Below, piece by piece: positions 43,102 through 51,218 of a DNA stretch of 64,000 nt; the first letter of the stretch is position 1, and every line of letters starts with the position of its first letter. The DNA comes from Pseudoalteromonas shioyasakiensis. GTDB lineage: Bacteria > Pseudomonadota > Gammaproteobacteria > Enterobacterales > Alteromonadaceae. Location of the stretch: positions 1,970,501 to 2,034,500 of the forward strand of contig CP058414.1 in NCBI GenBank assembly GCA_013391845.1, in the 5' to 3' direction. A program made the translations under genes and the position numbers. Below the pieces are notes generated by a model. It worked only from the letters and a program-made list of their open reading frames with translations. It was not told where the DNA came from and searched no databases.

Positions 43102-43162
43102 ATATTTGACTTGATGTTAAGTAAACTACTCATCGCTTGCTGTGTCAAATATTTTTAACATC
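43102..43162. repeat. Two overlapping inverted repeats around the XRE operon promoter
   Basis: ATATTTGAC (43102-43110) pairs with GTCAAATAT (43144-43152), and GATGTTAA (43113-43120) pairs with TTAACATC (43155-43162). They are arranged A-B...A'-B' over the promoter of the XRE operon. Confidence 0.75.
43120..43148 (-). promoter_or_regulatory. Promoter of the membrane protein/XRE operon
   Basis: On the minus strand, TTGACA (43143-43148), 17-nt spacer, TTTACT (43120-43125). The start codon is at 43079, giving a leader of about 35 nt. The inverted repeats overlap both boxes, as expected for autorepression. Confidence 0.75.
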
Positions 43163-43265
43163 ATGTATGATATTTTTATCTTTGACGTATCTCGTTACAT
43201 TTAGTTAAGAACTAATTCTCAGCTAAAGGCTCTTAGTAAAACAAACCACAAAATAAGGAATGACT

Positions 43266-43925
43266 ATGAACTGGATTGTAAAAGTATGGAAAAATAACCG
43301 TTCATTGATTGTATTTATCTGCTTGATGAGTGTTTTTAGAAGTGCGGTAGCTGATTGGTATGAAGTGCCAACAGGTTCAATGAATCCGACCATTGTCGAA
43401 GGGGATCGTATTTTAACGGATAAAATGGCTTATGATCTGCGTGTGCCATTTACTCATATTTCGCTTATGCGCACCGATGAGCCAAAAGCCGGGGATATCA
43501 TCGTATTTGATTCCAAGGCTGCAAATAATCGTTTAATAAAGCGTGTTATTGGTGTGCCGGGCGATACAGTGACTTTAGTAGATAATAAATTGATTATTAA
43601 CGGTAAAGCGCTTAATTACGCATTAACTGATGACAAGCAACAACAGCAGACACTGATTGAAAACCTTGCAGGTGTTCAGCACGCCATCCAGGTATCAAAA
43701 GCCTCTTCGGTGATGCAGCATTTTGCACCTGTCGTAATTCCAAAGGATATGTATTTAGCGATGGGTGATAATCGCGATCATAGTGCAGACTCGAGAGTGA
43801 TTGGTTTAGTGCCTCGCAGTGAGTTGTTAGGTAAAGCTAAAAGAGTCATAGTGTCACTTGATTATGATGACTATTATTTACCTCGAAAAGAGCGAGTTTT
43901 ACATGATTTATATTTAGCACCTTAG
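43266..43925 (+). CDS. lepB: Signal peptidase I
   Basis: 219-residue S26 leader peptidase with one N-terminal membrane helix. The catalytic Ser is in EVPTGSMNPTIVEGD near residue 38. The catalytic Lys is in NRLIKRVIGVPGDTV, and the C-box is YLAMGDNRDHSADSR. It is shorter and has fewer membrane segments than the main LepB of enterobacteria, and it stands alone without lepA, so it may be a second signal peptidase. AAGG is 6 nt before the chosen ATG. It is divergent from the XRE operon. Confidence 0.9.
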   Translation: MNWIVKVWKNNRSLIVFICLMSVFRSAVADWYEVPTGSMNPTIVEGDRILTDKMAYDLRVPFTHISLMRTDEPKAGDIIVFDSKAANNRLIKRVIGVPGDTVTLVDNKLIINGKALNYALTDDKQQQQTLIENLAGVQHAIQVSKASSVMQHFAPVVIPKDMYLAMGDNRDHSADSRVIGLVPRSELLGKAKRVIVSLDYDDYYLPRKERVLHDLYLAP

Positions 43926-44009
43926 ATGAAAATCGTATAAAAATTGGCAATTTACAGTTTTATGTCTCAATATTAACGACATAAAAATAATAAGCCAAAA
44001 AGGTTAAAT

Positions 44010-44825
44010 ATGATCAATGATAAGCTTGCTAGGTTAATTCGATGCTATTTGTTACTAGTCATTTCATTTAGTCTCGTTGCATGTGGTTCAAGCTCAAAAA
44101 GCGAAACTACAAAAGTCGATGAGCCTGACAGCTCCACCCCAGATACAACTGTTGGGCTAGTCGATAACAGTGGTAGTGCTGACTATAAAGTTATTATTTA
44201 CGGTAATAGCCATAGCGCTAAATTAGGGGATTTGCTTGAACAGCTCATTTCAAGTGAGTTAACCAACGCTCAAGTATCAACCCTTACCGTCAGTGGTCGC
44301 TTTTTAGATGAGATAGTTAACGAATCGGGCAATGTTGAAAAGCTACAGCAAGACAATTGGAGTCATGCTATTTTTCAAGGTCAGAAATATTCTCAGTCTG
44401 GCTCTGTTAACTATTCTACGAGTGAGGCAGAGCGATTGATTGCAAGTGCGAAAGAGCTGGATATCACACCCATCTTATTTCCTGAGCATCCACAGCGAGG
44501 TGACAGCAAAGAAGGGGAGCTTGTCTATCAATTACACTTGTCTATTAGCGAAAAAGAAACAAGCTGTGTTGCACCTGTCGGTTTAGTTTGGGACAAAGCA
44601 ATAGCTGCATTACCAGATCTGAATTTTTACAGTGCCGATGGTAATCATGCTTCAGATGCAGGGCACTTACTTACCGCAATGACTTTTTATGAAGTAGTAA
44701 CCGGTGAGCTTGCTGACACTCTCGCTTACAATGCTGCTTTTGCTATCACAGAGCAACAACACCAGCAGTTCGGACAAATAATTACTCAAGTACTGACTGA
44801 GCACCCGGCATGCCCAAGTTCATAA
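44010..44825 (+). CDS. Lipoprotein with SGNH-hydrolase-like fold
   Basis: 271-residue lipoprotein: signal peptide with lipobox LVAC (Cys at residue 25), then a Ser/Asp/Pro-rich linker. The domain that follows has VIIYGNSHSAKLGDLL (block I with Ser in GNSHS) and ADGNHASDAGHLLTAMTFY (DxxH catalytic pair) near residue 210. The GDS motif is changed to GNS, and the oxyanion residues are not obvious. It is likely outer-membrane anchored; an esterase activity on glycans or lipids is possible but unproven. Confidence 0.7.
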   Translation: MINDKLARLIRCYLLLVISFSLVACGSSSKSETTKVDEPDSSTPDTTVGLVDNSGSADYKVIIYGNSHSAKLGDLLEQLISSELTNAQVSTLTVSGRFLDEIVNESGNVEKLQQDNWSHAIFQGQKYSQSGSVNYSTSEAERLIASAKELDITPILFPEHPQRGDSKEGELVYQLHLSISEKETSCVAPVGLVWDKAIAALPDLNFYSADGNHASDAGHLLTAMTFYEVVTGELADTLAYNAAFAITEQQHQQFGQIITQVLTEHPACPSS

Positions 44826-44840
44826 CCATACATTCAACAT

Positions 44841-44876
44841 AAAAAAACCGTTGTGCCTAAAACACAACGGTTTTTT
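44841..44876. terminator. Bidirectional terminator between the SGNH lipoprotein gene and metG
   Basis: AACCGTTGTG-CCTAAAA-CACAACGGTT flanked by A and T runs; it serves both convergent genes. Confidence 0.92.
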
Positions 44877-44896
44877 AGTAGCTAGTAATTGTGCAA

Positions 44897-46921
44897 TTAC
44901 ATTACGCGCATGCCAGGCTCTGAGCCTTCATCTGGGTTAAGAATATAAATTTCTTTACCGCCAGGGCCAGCTGCTAATACCATGCCTTCAGACATACCAA
45001 AACGCATCTTACGAGGCTTAAGGTTCGCTACCATTACCGTTAGCTTGCCTTCGATGTCTTCAGGAGCATATGCAGATTTAATACCTGCGAAGACTTGGCG
45101 CGTTTCGCCACCTAAATCTAAGGTTAGTTTTAATAACTTATCTGCGCCTTCAACGTGTTCTGCTTTAGCAATTCTTGCTACACGTAAATCAACTTTAGCA
45201 AAATCATCAAATTCGATTTCTGGGCTGATTGGCTCTTTTGCTAGCGGGCTGTTTGGATCAATCTTGTCTTTTTCAGCAACTAGGCTTTCTTTAGATTCTT
45301 CAATCATTTTATTTACTTTATCCATTTCAACACGTTGCATTAACGGTTTGAATTTATTAATTGCGTGACCTACAAGCGCTGTTTGCGTACCTTGCCATGT
45401 TAAACCGTCGTTTAAGAAGGCTTCTACGTTAGCAGCCATACCTGGAAGAACTGGTTTTAAGTAAGTGATAAGTACACGGAACATATTTAAACCAAGAGAG
45501 CATACATCGTGTGCTTCTTGTTGTTTTGTTTCGTCTTTAATTAACACCCACGGCGCTTTAGCATCTATAAATTGGTTTGCTTTATCAGCAAGGGCCATGA
45601 TTTCACGAATTGCACGGCTGTAATCACGGTTTTCATAGTGATTTGCAATGCTTGCAGAAGCCGCTTGGAACTCACCTAACAGTGTTTCATCCATCACTGT
45701 GTCGCTAAGCTTACCGTCAAATTTCTTGGTGATGAAACTTGCACAACGGCTTGCGATGTTAACAACTTTACCTACTAAGTCAGAGTTTACACGTAGTGCA
45801 AAGTCTTCAAGGTTTAAGTCAAGGTCAGTGATGCCGTTGTTTAGTTTTGCTGCGTAGTAATAACGAAGATACTCAGGGTCTAGGTTATCAAGGTAAGTAC
45901 GCGCTTTAACAAAGGTGCCTTTTGATTTAGACATCTTTGCGCCATTTACTGTCACAAAACCGTGGGCAAATACGTTTGTTGGCTTTCTGAATTTTGCGCC
46001 ATCTAACATTGCCGGCCAGAATAAGCTGTGGAAATAGATGATGTCTTTACCAATGAAGTGGTAAAGCTCTGCATCTGAGTCTTCACTCCAGAATGCATCA
46101 AAATCGATACCTTTTTTATCGCACAGGTTTTTAAAGCTCGCCATGTAACCAATTGGAGCATCTAACCATACGTAGAAGTATTTACCCGGTGCACCAGGGA
46201 TTTCAAAGCCAAAATAAGGTGCGTCACGGCTGATATCCCACTGCTGTAAGCCATCTGCAAACCATTCATCTAACTTGTTCGCCATTTCTTGTTGAATCGT
46301 ACCTGAGTGTAACCACTCTTTAAGCATGTCTTCAAAAGCTGGAAGATCGAAGAAGTAATGCTCAGAATCTTTTAAGATTGGCTCAGCACCCGACATTACA
46401 GAACGTGGGTTGATAAGCTCAGTTGGGCTGTAAGTAGCACCACAAGAATCACAGCTGTCACCGTTTTGATCTTCTGACTTACACGTAGGGCAAGTACCTG
46501 TTACAAAGCGGTCTGGTAAGAATATACCTTTCTCTGGGTCGAACAGTTGAGAAATAGTATGCTTTTTAATGTGACCCGCTTCATTTAAACGATTGTAGAT
46601 TAATTCACTAAAGTGACGATTCTCTTCACTGTGCGTGCTGTGATAGTTATCAAATTCAATGTTGAAATCAGCAAAGTCGCGTTGACGCTCAACACTCACG
46701 TTTTTAACCATTTCCTCAGGCGTGATCCCTTGTTTTTGCGCATTAAGCATAATTGGTGTGCCGTGGGCATCATCCGCGCAAACGTAGTAGGTTTCATGAC
46801 CTTGTTGTTTTTGGTAACGCGCCCAAATATCAGTTTGGATATATTCTAGTAAATGACCTAAGTGAGTCGGGCCATTGGCATAAGGTAATGCGCTAGTAAT
46901 CAGGATCTTTCGCTGTGCCAT
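44897..46921 (-). CDS. metG: Methionyl-tRNA synthetase
   Basis: 674-residue class I synthetase. It has the HIGH-type motif in [10 protein letters not shown], the four-Cys zinc knuckle ([18 protein letters not shown]) near residue 145, and the KMSKS loop in [11 protein letters not shown] near 333. The C-terminal dimerisation/tRNA-binding domain ([17 protein letters not shown]) is also present. The length equals the E. coli dimeric enzyme. The start at 46921 has GGA 6 nt upstream. It is divergent from apbC, a conserved pairing. Confidence 0.97.
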   Translation of the reverse strand: MAQRKILITSALPYANGPTHLGHLLEYIQTDIWARYQKQQGHETYYVCADDAHGTPIMLNAQKQGITPEEMVKNVSVERQRDFADFNIEFDNYHSTHSEENRHFSELIYNRLNEAGHIKKHTISQLFDPEKGIFLPDRFVTGTCPTCKSEDQNGDSCDSCGATYSPTELINPRSVMSGAEPILKDSEHYFFDLPAFEDMLKEWLHSGTIQQEMANKLDEWFADGLQQWDISRDAPYFGFEIPGAPGKYFYVWLDAPIGYMASFKNLCDKKGIDFDAFWSEDSDAELYHFIGKDIIYFHSLFWPAMLDGAKFRKPTNVFAHGFVTVNGAKMSKSKGTFVKARTYLDNLDPEYLRYYYAAKLNNGITDLDLNLEDFALRVNSDLVGKVVNIASRCASFITKKFDGKLSDTVMDETLLGEFQAASASIANHYENRDYSRAIREIMALADKANQFIDAKAPWVLIKDETKQQEAHDVCSLGLNMFRVLITYLKPVLPGMAANVEAFLNDGLTWQGTQTALVGHAINKFKPLMQRVEMDKVNKMIEESKESLVAEKDKIDPNSPLAKEPISPEIEFDDFAKVDLRVARIAKAEHVEGADKLLKLTLDLGGETRQVFAGIKSAYAPEDIEGKLTVMVANLKPRKMRFGMSEGMVLAAGPGGKEIYILNPDEGSEPGMRVM

Positions 46922-47099
46922 AATCATTCCGAATTGAGATTAGTTCGATGCAAACATGCACGAATATCATTATTTAATTCATTGTGAGTTGCTTATATAC
47001 AACCTAAAGCAATGATATTATCTAATTGTCTGGTTTTAATGCCTTGAATGTTACATAATTCCGCAGCACTTTTCATCAAAGAAACGCTAATTTATTGCT

Positions 47100-48179
47100 A
47101 TGTTTGGACTGTCAAAACTATTCTCAAGTAAATCGACTGAAAAAGCACCGATCATTGATGCCTTCGCCGCCTATCGTAGTAGCGCATTTGCCATTGGTAT
47201 TGAGCAAAGCTGGCTCGAAGAGCTTAATCAAAACAGCGATAAAAGCTGGCAAGTAAAACTAAGCCTACCTTTTGCTGGCTGTGGTGAAATCAACGAAATT
47301 GAAAAGTTTGTCGCCGATAAATTATCAGTGCCTGTGTCAATTAGCGCCAAAGTCAAATTACCTAATTCTTATAGTTTTAAGCAAATTAAACATATTGTTC
47401 TAGTTGCATCAGGTAAAGGTGGAGTTGGCAAATCAACCACGGCAGTGAATCTTGCCTCGGCTTTAGAGCAAGAGGGTGCACAAGTAGGTATTCTCGATGC
47501 CGACATTTATGGCCCGTCTATTCCATTACTTTTAGGTCTGCAAGGAGCTGAACCTAAAACAGCGGATAATAAAAACTTACTTCCTTTTGAGGCACATAAT
47601 CTCAAAGCGCAATCGATCGGCTTTTTAGTTCCAAGTGATGATGCCACCGTTTGGCGTGGTCCTATGGCATCAGGAGCACTTAATCAATTAATGAACGAAA
47701 CCGTTTGGGGAGAGCTTGATTATCTAATCGTTGATATGCCCCCTGGTACGGGTGATATTCAATTGACGATGAGCCAAAAAGTGCCTGCTAGTGGTGCTGT
47801 GATCATTACCACCCCTCAAGATTTAGCCCTTGCCGATGCACAAAAAGGTATAGCTATGTTCAATAAAGTAAACGTCCCTGTGCTTGGTTTAATTGAAAAT
47901 ATGAGCTACTTCTTGTGTGGCCATTGTGGGCAACCAAACCATGTATTTGGTAAAGATGGCGCCGTAAAATTAGCTCATCGCCATGGTGTGCCTGTACTTG
48001 CTAATATTCCGTTGGCCATTGAAATTCGTGAAAGCTCAGAGCAGGGTAATTTAATAGCGAAAGATAACGCGGCTCAAATAAGTGAAACATACAAAACAGC
48101 TGCCCGTGTACTTGCTAGTAGCTTGTATTATCAGCAGTCACACACAAGCTCCGTTGAAATTGTTATTACTGAAGATTGA
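47100..48179 (+). CDS. apbC: Iron-sulfur cluster carrier protein (Mrp/ApbC)
   Basis: 359-residue P-loop ATPase of the Mrp/NBP35 family. A short N-terminal MIP18-like part (about residues 20-95) precedes the deviant Walker A in VASGKGGVGKSTTAVNLA near 105, then DADIYGPSIPLLLG, DMPPGTGDIQL, and the cluster-binding CxxC in YFLCGHCGQPNHVFG near 278. It transfers Fe-S clusters to apoproteins. It is divergent from metG as in many gammaproteobacteria. Confidence 0.95.
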   Translation: MFGLSKLFSSKSTEKAPIIDAFAAYRSSAFAIGIEQSWLEELNQNSDKSWQVKLSLPFAGCGEINEIEKFVADKLSVPVSISAKVKLPNSYSFKQIKHIVLVASGKGGVGKSTTAVNLASALEQEGAQVGILDADIYGPSIPLLLGLQGAEPKTADNKNLLPFEAHNLKAQSIGFLVPSDDATVWRGPMASGALNQLMNETVWGELDYLIVDMPPGTGDIQLTMSQKVPASGAVIITTPQDLALADAQKGIAMFNKVNVPVLGLIENMSYFLCGHCGQPNHVFGKDGAVKLAHRHGVPVLANIPLAIEIRESSEQGNLIAKDNAAQISETYKTAARVLASSLYYQQSHTSSVEIVITED

Positions 48180-48329
48180 TTGTTGCAAAGATTTTGTTAA
48201 TGGGTTTTTCTTATTAACAAAGACTTGATTATTTTGTACTAAATTCACTCCCAACCACGCTTTTAGCAGCATATAGCCTAAATTTTCGTAAAACATGTCA
48301 AAAAATTTGCAGTAATTGTTAATAATTTA

Positions 48330-48358
48330 TTGACGTTTTAATAACCATGCCATACTCT
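48330..48358 (+). promoter_or_regulatory. Possible promoter of the GH16/TonB unit
   Basis: TTGACG (48330-48335), 17 nt, TACTCT (48353-48358). The first LacI-type palindrome overlaps the last base of the -10 box and covers the start point, so a bound repressor would block initiation. The -10 match is weak. The rest of 48180-48329 shows nothing clear. Confidence 0.45.
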
Positions 48359-48377
48359 AATGTAAGCGCTTACATTA
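48358..48377. promoter_or_regulatory. LacI-family operator 1
   Basis: A 20-bp perfect palindrome, TAATGTAAGCGCTTACATTA, centred on the CG step typical of LacI/GalR operators. Confidence 0.85.
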
Positions 48378-48401
48378 ATGGTTCTTTTTATTTAATCTGT
48401 T

Positions 48402-48417
48402 TTGTAAGCGCTTACAA
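48402..48417. promoter_or_regulatory. LacI-family operator 2
   Basis: A 16-bp perfect palindrome, TTGTAAGCGCTTACAA, sharing the 14-bp core of operator 1. The centres are 42 bp apart, four helical turns, so both lie on one face of the DNA. Confidence 0.85.
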
Positions 48418-48488
48418 TTAACTGATTAAAATAATACTATATGAATCAGTTGAGTACTAACAAACACATAATGTTAGGGTTCAATGCA

Positions 48489-51140
48489 ATGAACAAATTC
48501 AAAACACACTTAACACAACTAGCAATGGCGCTTTCAGTAGTGACTGTAGCTGGCTGCGGTGGCTCTGCCACAGATACAAAAATAGATACTGTAAACCCGA
48601 CTGAGCCAGTTTCAGATTGGGTTATGGTTTGGGAAGATAACTTTGACGGCGATGCCATAGATGACAACAAATGGAATTTCGAAATAGACTGTGCAGGTGG
48701 TGGTAATAACGAAAAACAATGTTATACCGATAGTGAAGAAAACGCCTTTGTTGCAGACGGTATTCTTAATATTGTTGCATTACCTGCAGAAGAAGGGGCA
48801 GCAAAACCTTATACGTCTGCACGTATCAATACTCGTTACAAAGCTGATTTTAAATATGGTCGCTTTGAAGTAAGAGCTAAATTACCAAGTGGCCAAGGCT
48901 CTTGGCCTGCGTTTTGGATGATGCCAACCGATGAAGTTTACGGTGGCTGGCCTCGTTCAGGCGAAATTGACATTGTTGAGTCGGTTAACTTGAAAGTTCC
49001 AACCGAGGATGGTGTCGAGTCAAACATCTACGGAACACTTCATTATGGTAAAGAGTGGCCAAATAACGATCAAAGCGGCAAAGCTTACACATTTGACCAA
49101 GGTGTAAACCCTGCTGATGACTTTCATACTTATGCTATTGAGTGGCAAGAGGGTGAAATCCGCTGGTACGTCGATGACTACTTGTATGCCACGCAGCGCA
49201 AATCAGAATTACTTTACAATGCAAATGGTGAGGCGCTTGCTCTAAAACATAAGGGTTGGTATACCGAGTATTTTGATCAAACAACGGGTGAGTTAGAAAC
49301 TCATTGGGACACAGCCCCATTCGATCAAGAGTTTTATTTAATTCTTAACTTTGCAGTGGGCGGTGACTGGCCAGAAAACGTTAATGCTTTAGGTATTGAT
49401 GCTAGTGCATTCGAAAATGGTCAGACTTTTGAAGTTGACTATGTTCGTGTTTATGAATGTTCGCAAAACCCAGACACAGGCAAAGGCTGTGAAACGGTTC
49501 GTCCTGGTTACGACAATCCAGAAGATGCACTTGTGCAGGGTGCAGCACCAGCTCCGACTCCACCGAGTGATGGCACCGTAACGCCACTCACCATTTTTGA
49601 TAACAGCTTTAATCCTAACTGGCCTGCATGGGACTGCTGTGGCGGTTCAACACCTGCGCTAGTAGAAGATGCTGAGCGCGGTGATGTGGTTGAGTTTGTT
49701 GTTGGCGCAGAACCTACTGTAAATGGTTTCATTAGTCGTGATGCTTTTATCACAGATGAAAACGGAGAAGCCTCACCTTTCGATGCTAGTGCTATGTTAG
49801 AAGACGGTTATGTAACTTTTGACATGCAAGTAACTTCGCTTCCTTCAACTCCAGATGCACCTTGGTTATTTAAAATTGAGAGCGATGAAGGCTCGACAGC
49901 GGTTGAGTTAAATCTAAGTGCGAGTACTGAAGGTGTAAGTCCAGTTGCCGGTGAATGGCAAACCTATACATTCCCTCTGCAAACACTGGCAGATGCAGGG
50001 CTAAATGTTTCACTGATTGATGTGATTATGATTTTTCCTGCATGGGGTCAAGGTGAGGGCGCAGTTTACCGTGTTGATAACGTAGAGATCACCAATGGTG
50101 CAACGACGACATTACCTTCATTAACCTTATTTGCAGATGAAATGAACCTTGATTGGCCGTTATGGGATTGTTGTGGCGGTTCAACGCCTGTCGAAGTAGT
50201 CGACGATGAAGAGCATGGTGTGACAGCTGAGTTCTCTATTGGTGCTCAACCAACAGTAATGGGCTTTATCAACCGTACTTCATCAGGTGGTAGTGGTAGC
50301 CAGTTTGATGCATCAGCATTAGTTGATGATGGCATGTTGCAATTTGAAATGAAGATCACGTCTTTATCGTCAACGCCAGATGCACCTTGGCTTTTAAAAG
50401 TAGAGTCAAATGAAGGTGCTACAGCGGTTGAATTAAACCTTAACACGAGTGCTGAAGGTGTTGATCCTGTTGCTGGAGAGTGGCAAACCTATACATTCCC
50501 AATTAGCACCTTATTAAACGCTGGTTTAGATGTCAGTACAATTGATGTAATTATGATTTTCCCTGCATGGGGGCAAGGTGAAGGTGCGGTTTACCGTGTT
50601 GACAATGCCCGCATCTATGCACCTGAGCAAGATACGGCTGCGTCAGAGCTAACATTATTTGCTAATAATGTAGCTGACCAATGGAGTATTTGGGATTGTT
50701 GTGCAGGTAGTACGCCAACAGTTGAAACTGACGACGAAGCACATGGCTCAGTTGCTGAGTTTCAAATTGGCGCTCAACCAACAGTTATGGGCTTCTTAGC
50801 TGATGACGGCGTAAGCTTTGATGCTTCACACTTATTATCACAAGGTGTGGTTCGCTTTGAAATGAAAATAGTTTCAAACGCCAGCAACCAAGATGCTCAG
50901 TGGTTATTCAAAATTGAGTCAAACGATGCAGCTCAAGCTGTGGAGCTTGCGTTAAGTGCAAGCCAAGAAGGTGTCGAGCCTGTAGTTGGTGAGTGGCAAA
51001 CGTATACCTATACACTTGCTGATCTACTAAGTGCAGGTCTTGATATTAGTGCAATCGACGTTGTTATGGTGTTCCCGTCATGGGGGATGGGTGAAGGTGC
51101 GGTTTACCGTATTGATAATGCAGTTATTGCAAACCCGTAA
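48489..51140 (+). CDS. GH16 laminarinase-type lipoprotein with three C-terminal repeat domains
   Basis: 883-residue lipoprotein: signal peptide with lipobox VAGC (Cys at residue 23), then a GH16 catalytic domain (about residues 42-300) with the active-site GEIDIVES, the substrate stretch WPAFWMMP and the C-terminal QEFYLILNFAVGGDWPEN. This is the GH16_3 beta-1,3-glucanase pattern. Three homologous domains of about 165 residues follow, each opening with a WDCC(G/A)GSTP motif and ending AVYR(V/I)DN; they look like carbohydrate-binding beta sandwiches. The start at 48489 is chosen for the lipoprotein signal and AGGG upstream. It is followed by a TonB receptor. Confidence 0.92.
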   Translation: MNKFKTHLTQLAMALSVVTVAGCGGSATDTKIDTVNPTEPVSDWVMVWEDNFDGDAIDDNKWNFEIDCAGGGNNEKQCYTDSEENAFVADGILNIVALPAEEGAAKPYTSARINTRYKADFKYGRFEVRAKLPSGQGSWPAFWMMPTDEVYGGWPRSGEIDIVESVNLKVPTEDGVESNIYGTLHYGKEWPNNDQSGKAYTFDQGVNPADDFHTYAIEWQEGEIRWYVDDYLYATQRKSELLYNANGEALALKHKGWYTEYFDQTTGELETHWDTAPFDQEFYLILNFAVGGDWPENVNALGIDASAFENGQTFEVDYVRVYECSQNPDTGKGCETVRPGYDNPEDALVQGAAPAPTPPSDGTVTPLTIFDNSFNPNWPAWDCCGGSTPALVEDAERGDVVEFVVGAEPTVNGFISRDAFITDENGEASPFDASAMLEDGYVTFDMQVTSLPSTPDAPWLFKIESDEGSTAVELNLSASTEGVSPVAGEWQTYTFPLQTLADAGLNVSLIDVIMIFPAWGQGEGAVYRVDNVEITNGATTTLPSLTLFADEMNLDWPLWDCCGGSTPVEVVDDEEHGVTAEFSIGAQPTVMGFINRTSSGGSGSQFDASALVDDGMLQFEMKITSLSSTPDAPWLLKVESNEGATAVELNLNTSAEGVDPVAGEWQTYTFPISTLLNAGLDVSTIDVIMIFPAWGQGEGAVYRVDNARIYAPEQDTAASELTLFANNVADQWSIWDCCAGSTPTVETDDEAHGSVAEFQIGAQPTVMGFLADDGVSFDASHLLSQGVVRFEMKIVSNASNQDAQWLFKIESNDAAQAVELALSASQEGVEPVVGEWQTYTYTLADLLSAGLDISAIDVVMVFPSWGMGEGAVYRIDNAVIANP
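49587..51137 (+). repeat. Three tandem coding repeats in the laminarinase gene
   Basis: In-frame domain repeats of about 0.5 kb start near 49587, 50121 and 50649. Each encodes a vicinal Cys-Cys motif (WDCC), AQPTV(M/N)GF, DAPWL(F/L)K(I/V)ES, GEWQTYT and a (F/V)P(A/S)WG.GEGAVYR end. They are diverged enough to be old duplications, with repeats 1 and 2 closer to each other than to repeat 3. Confidence 0.85.
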
Positions 51141-51160
51141 TGAACATTGGCAACAAGTGA

Positions 51161-51182
51161 TGGGTGCTGATTACAGCACCCA
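51161..51182 (+). other. Intergenic hairpin between the laminarinase and TonB receptor genes
   Basis: TGGGTGCTG-ATTA-CAGCACCCA, a 9-bp perfect stem without a T run, 20 nt after the laminarinase stop. It may attenuate or stabilise one part of the shared transcript. Confidence 0.6.
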
Positions 51183-51218
51183 GTATCCATGACAACATAT
51201 TGCAAAAGCAGGTAAATC

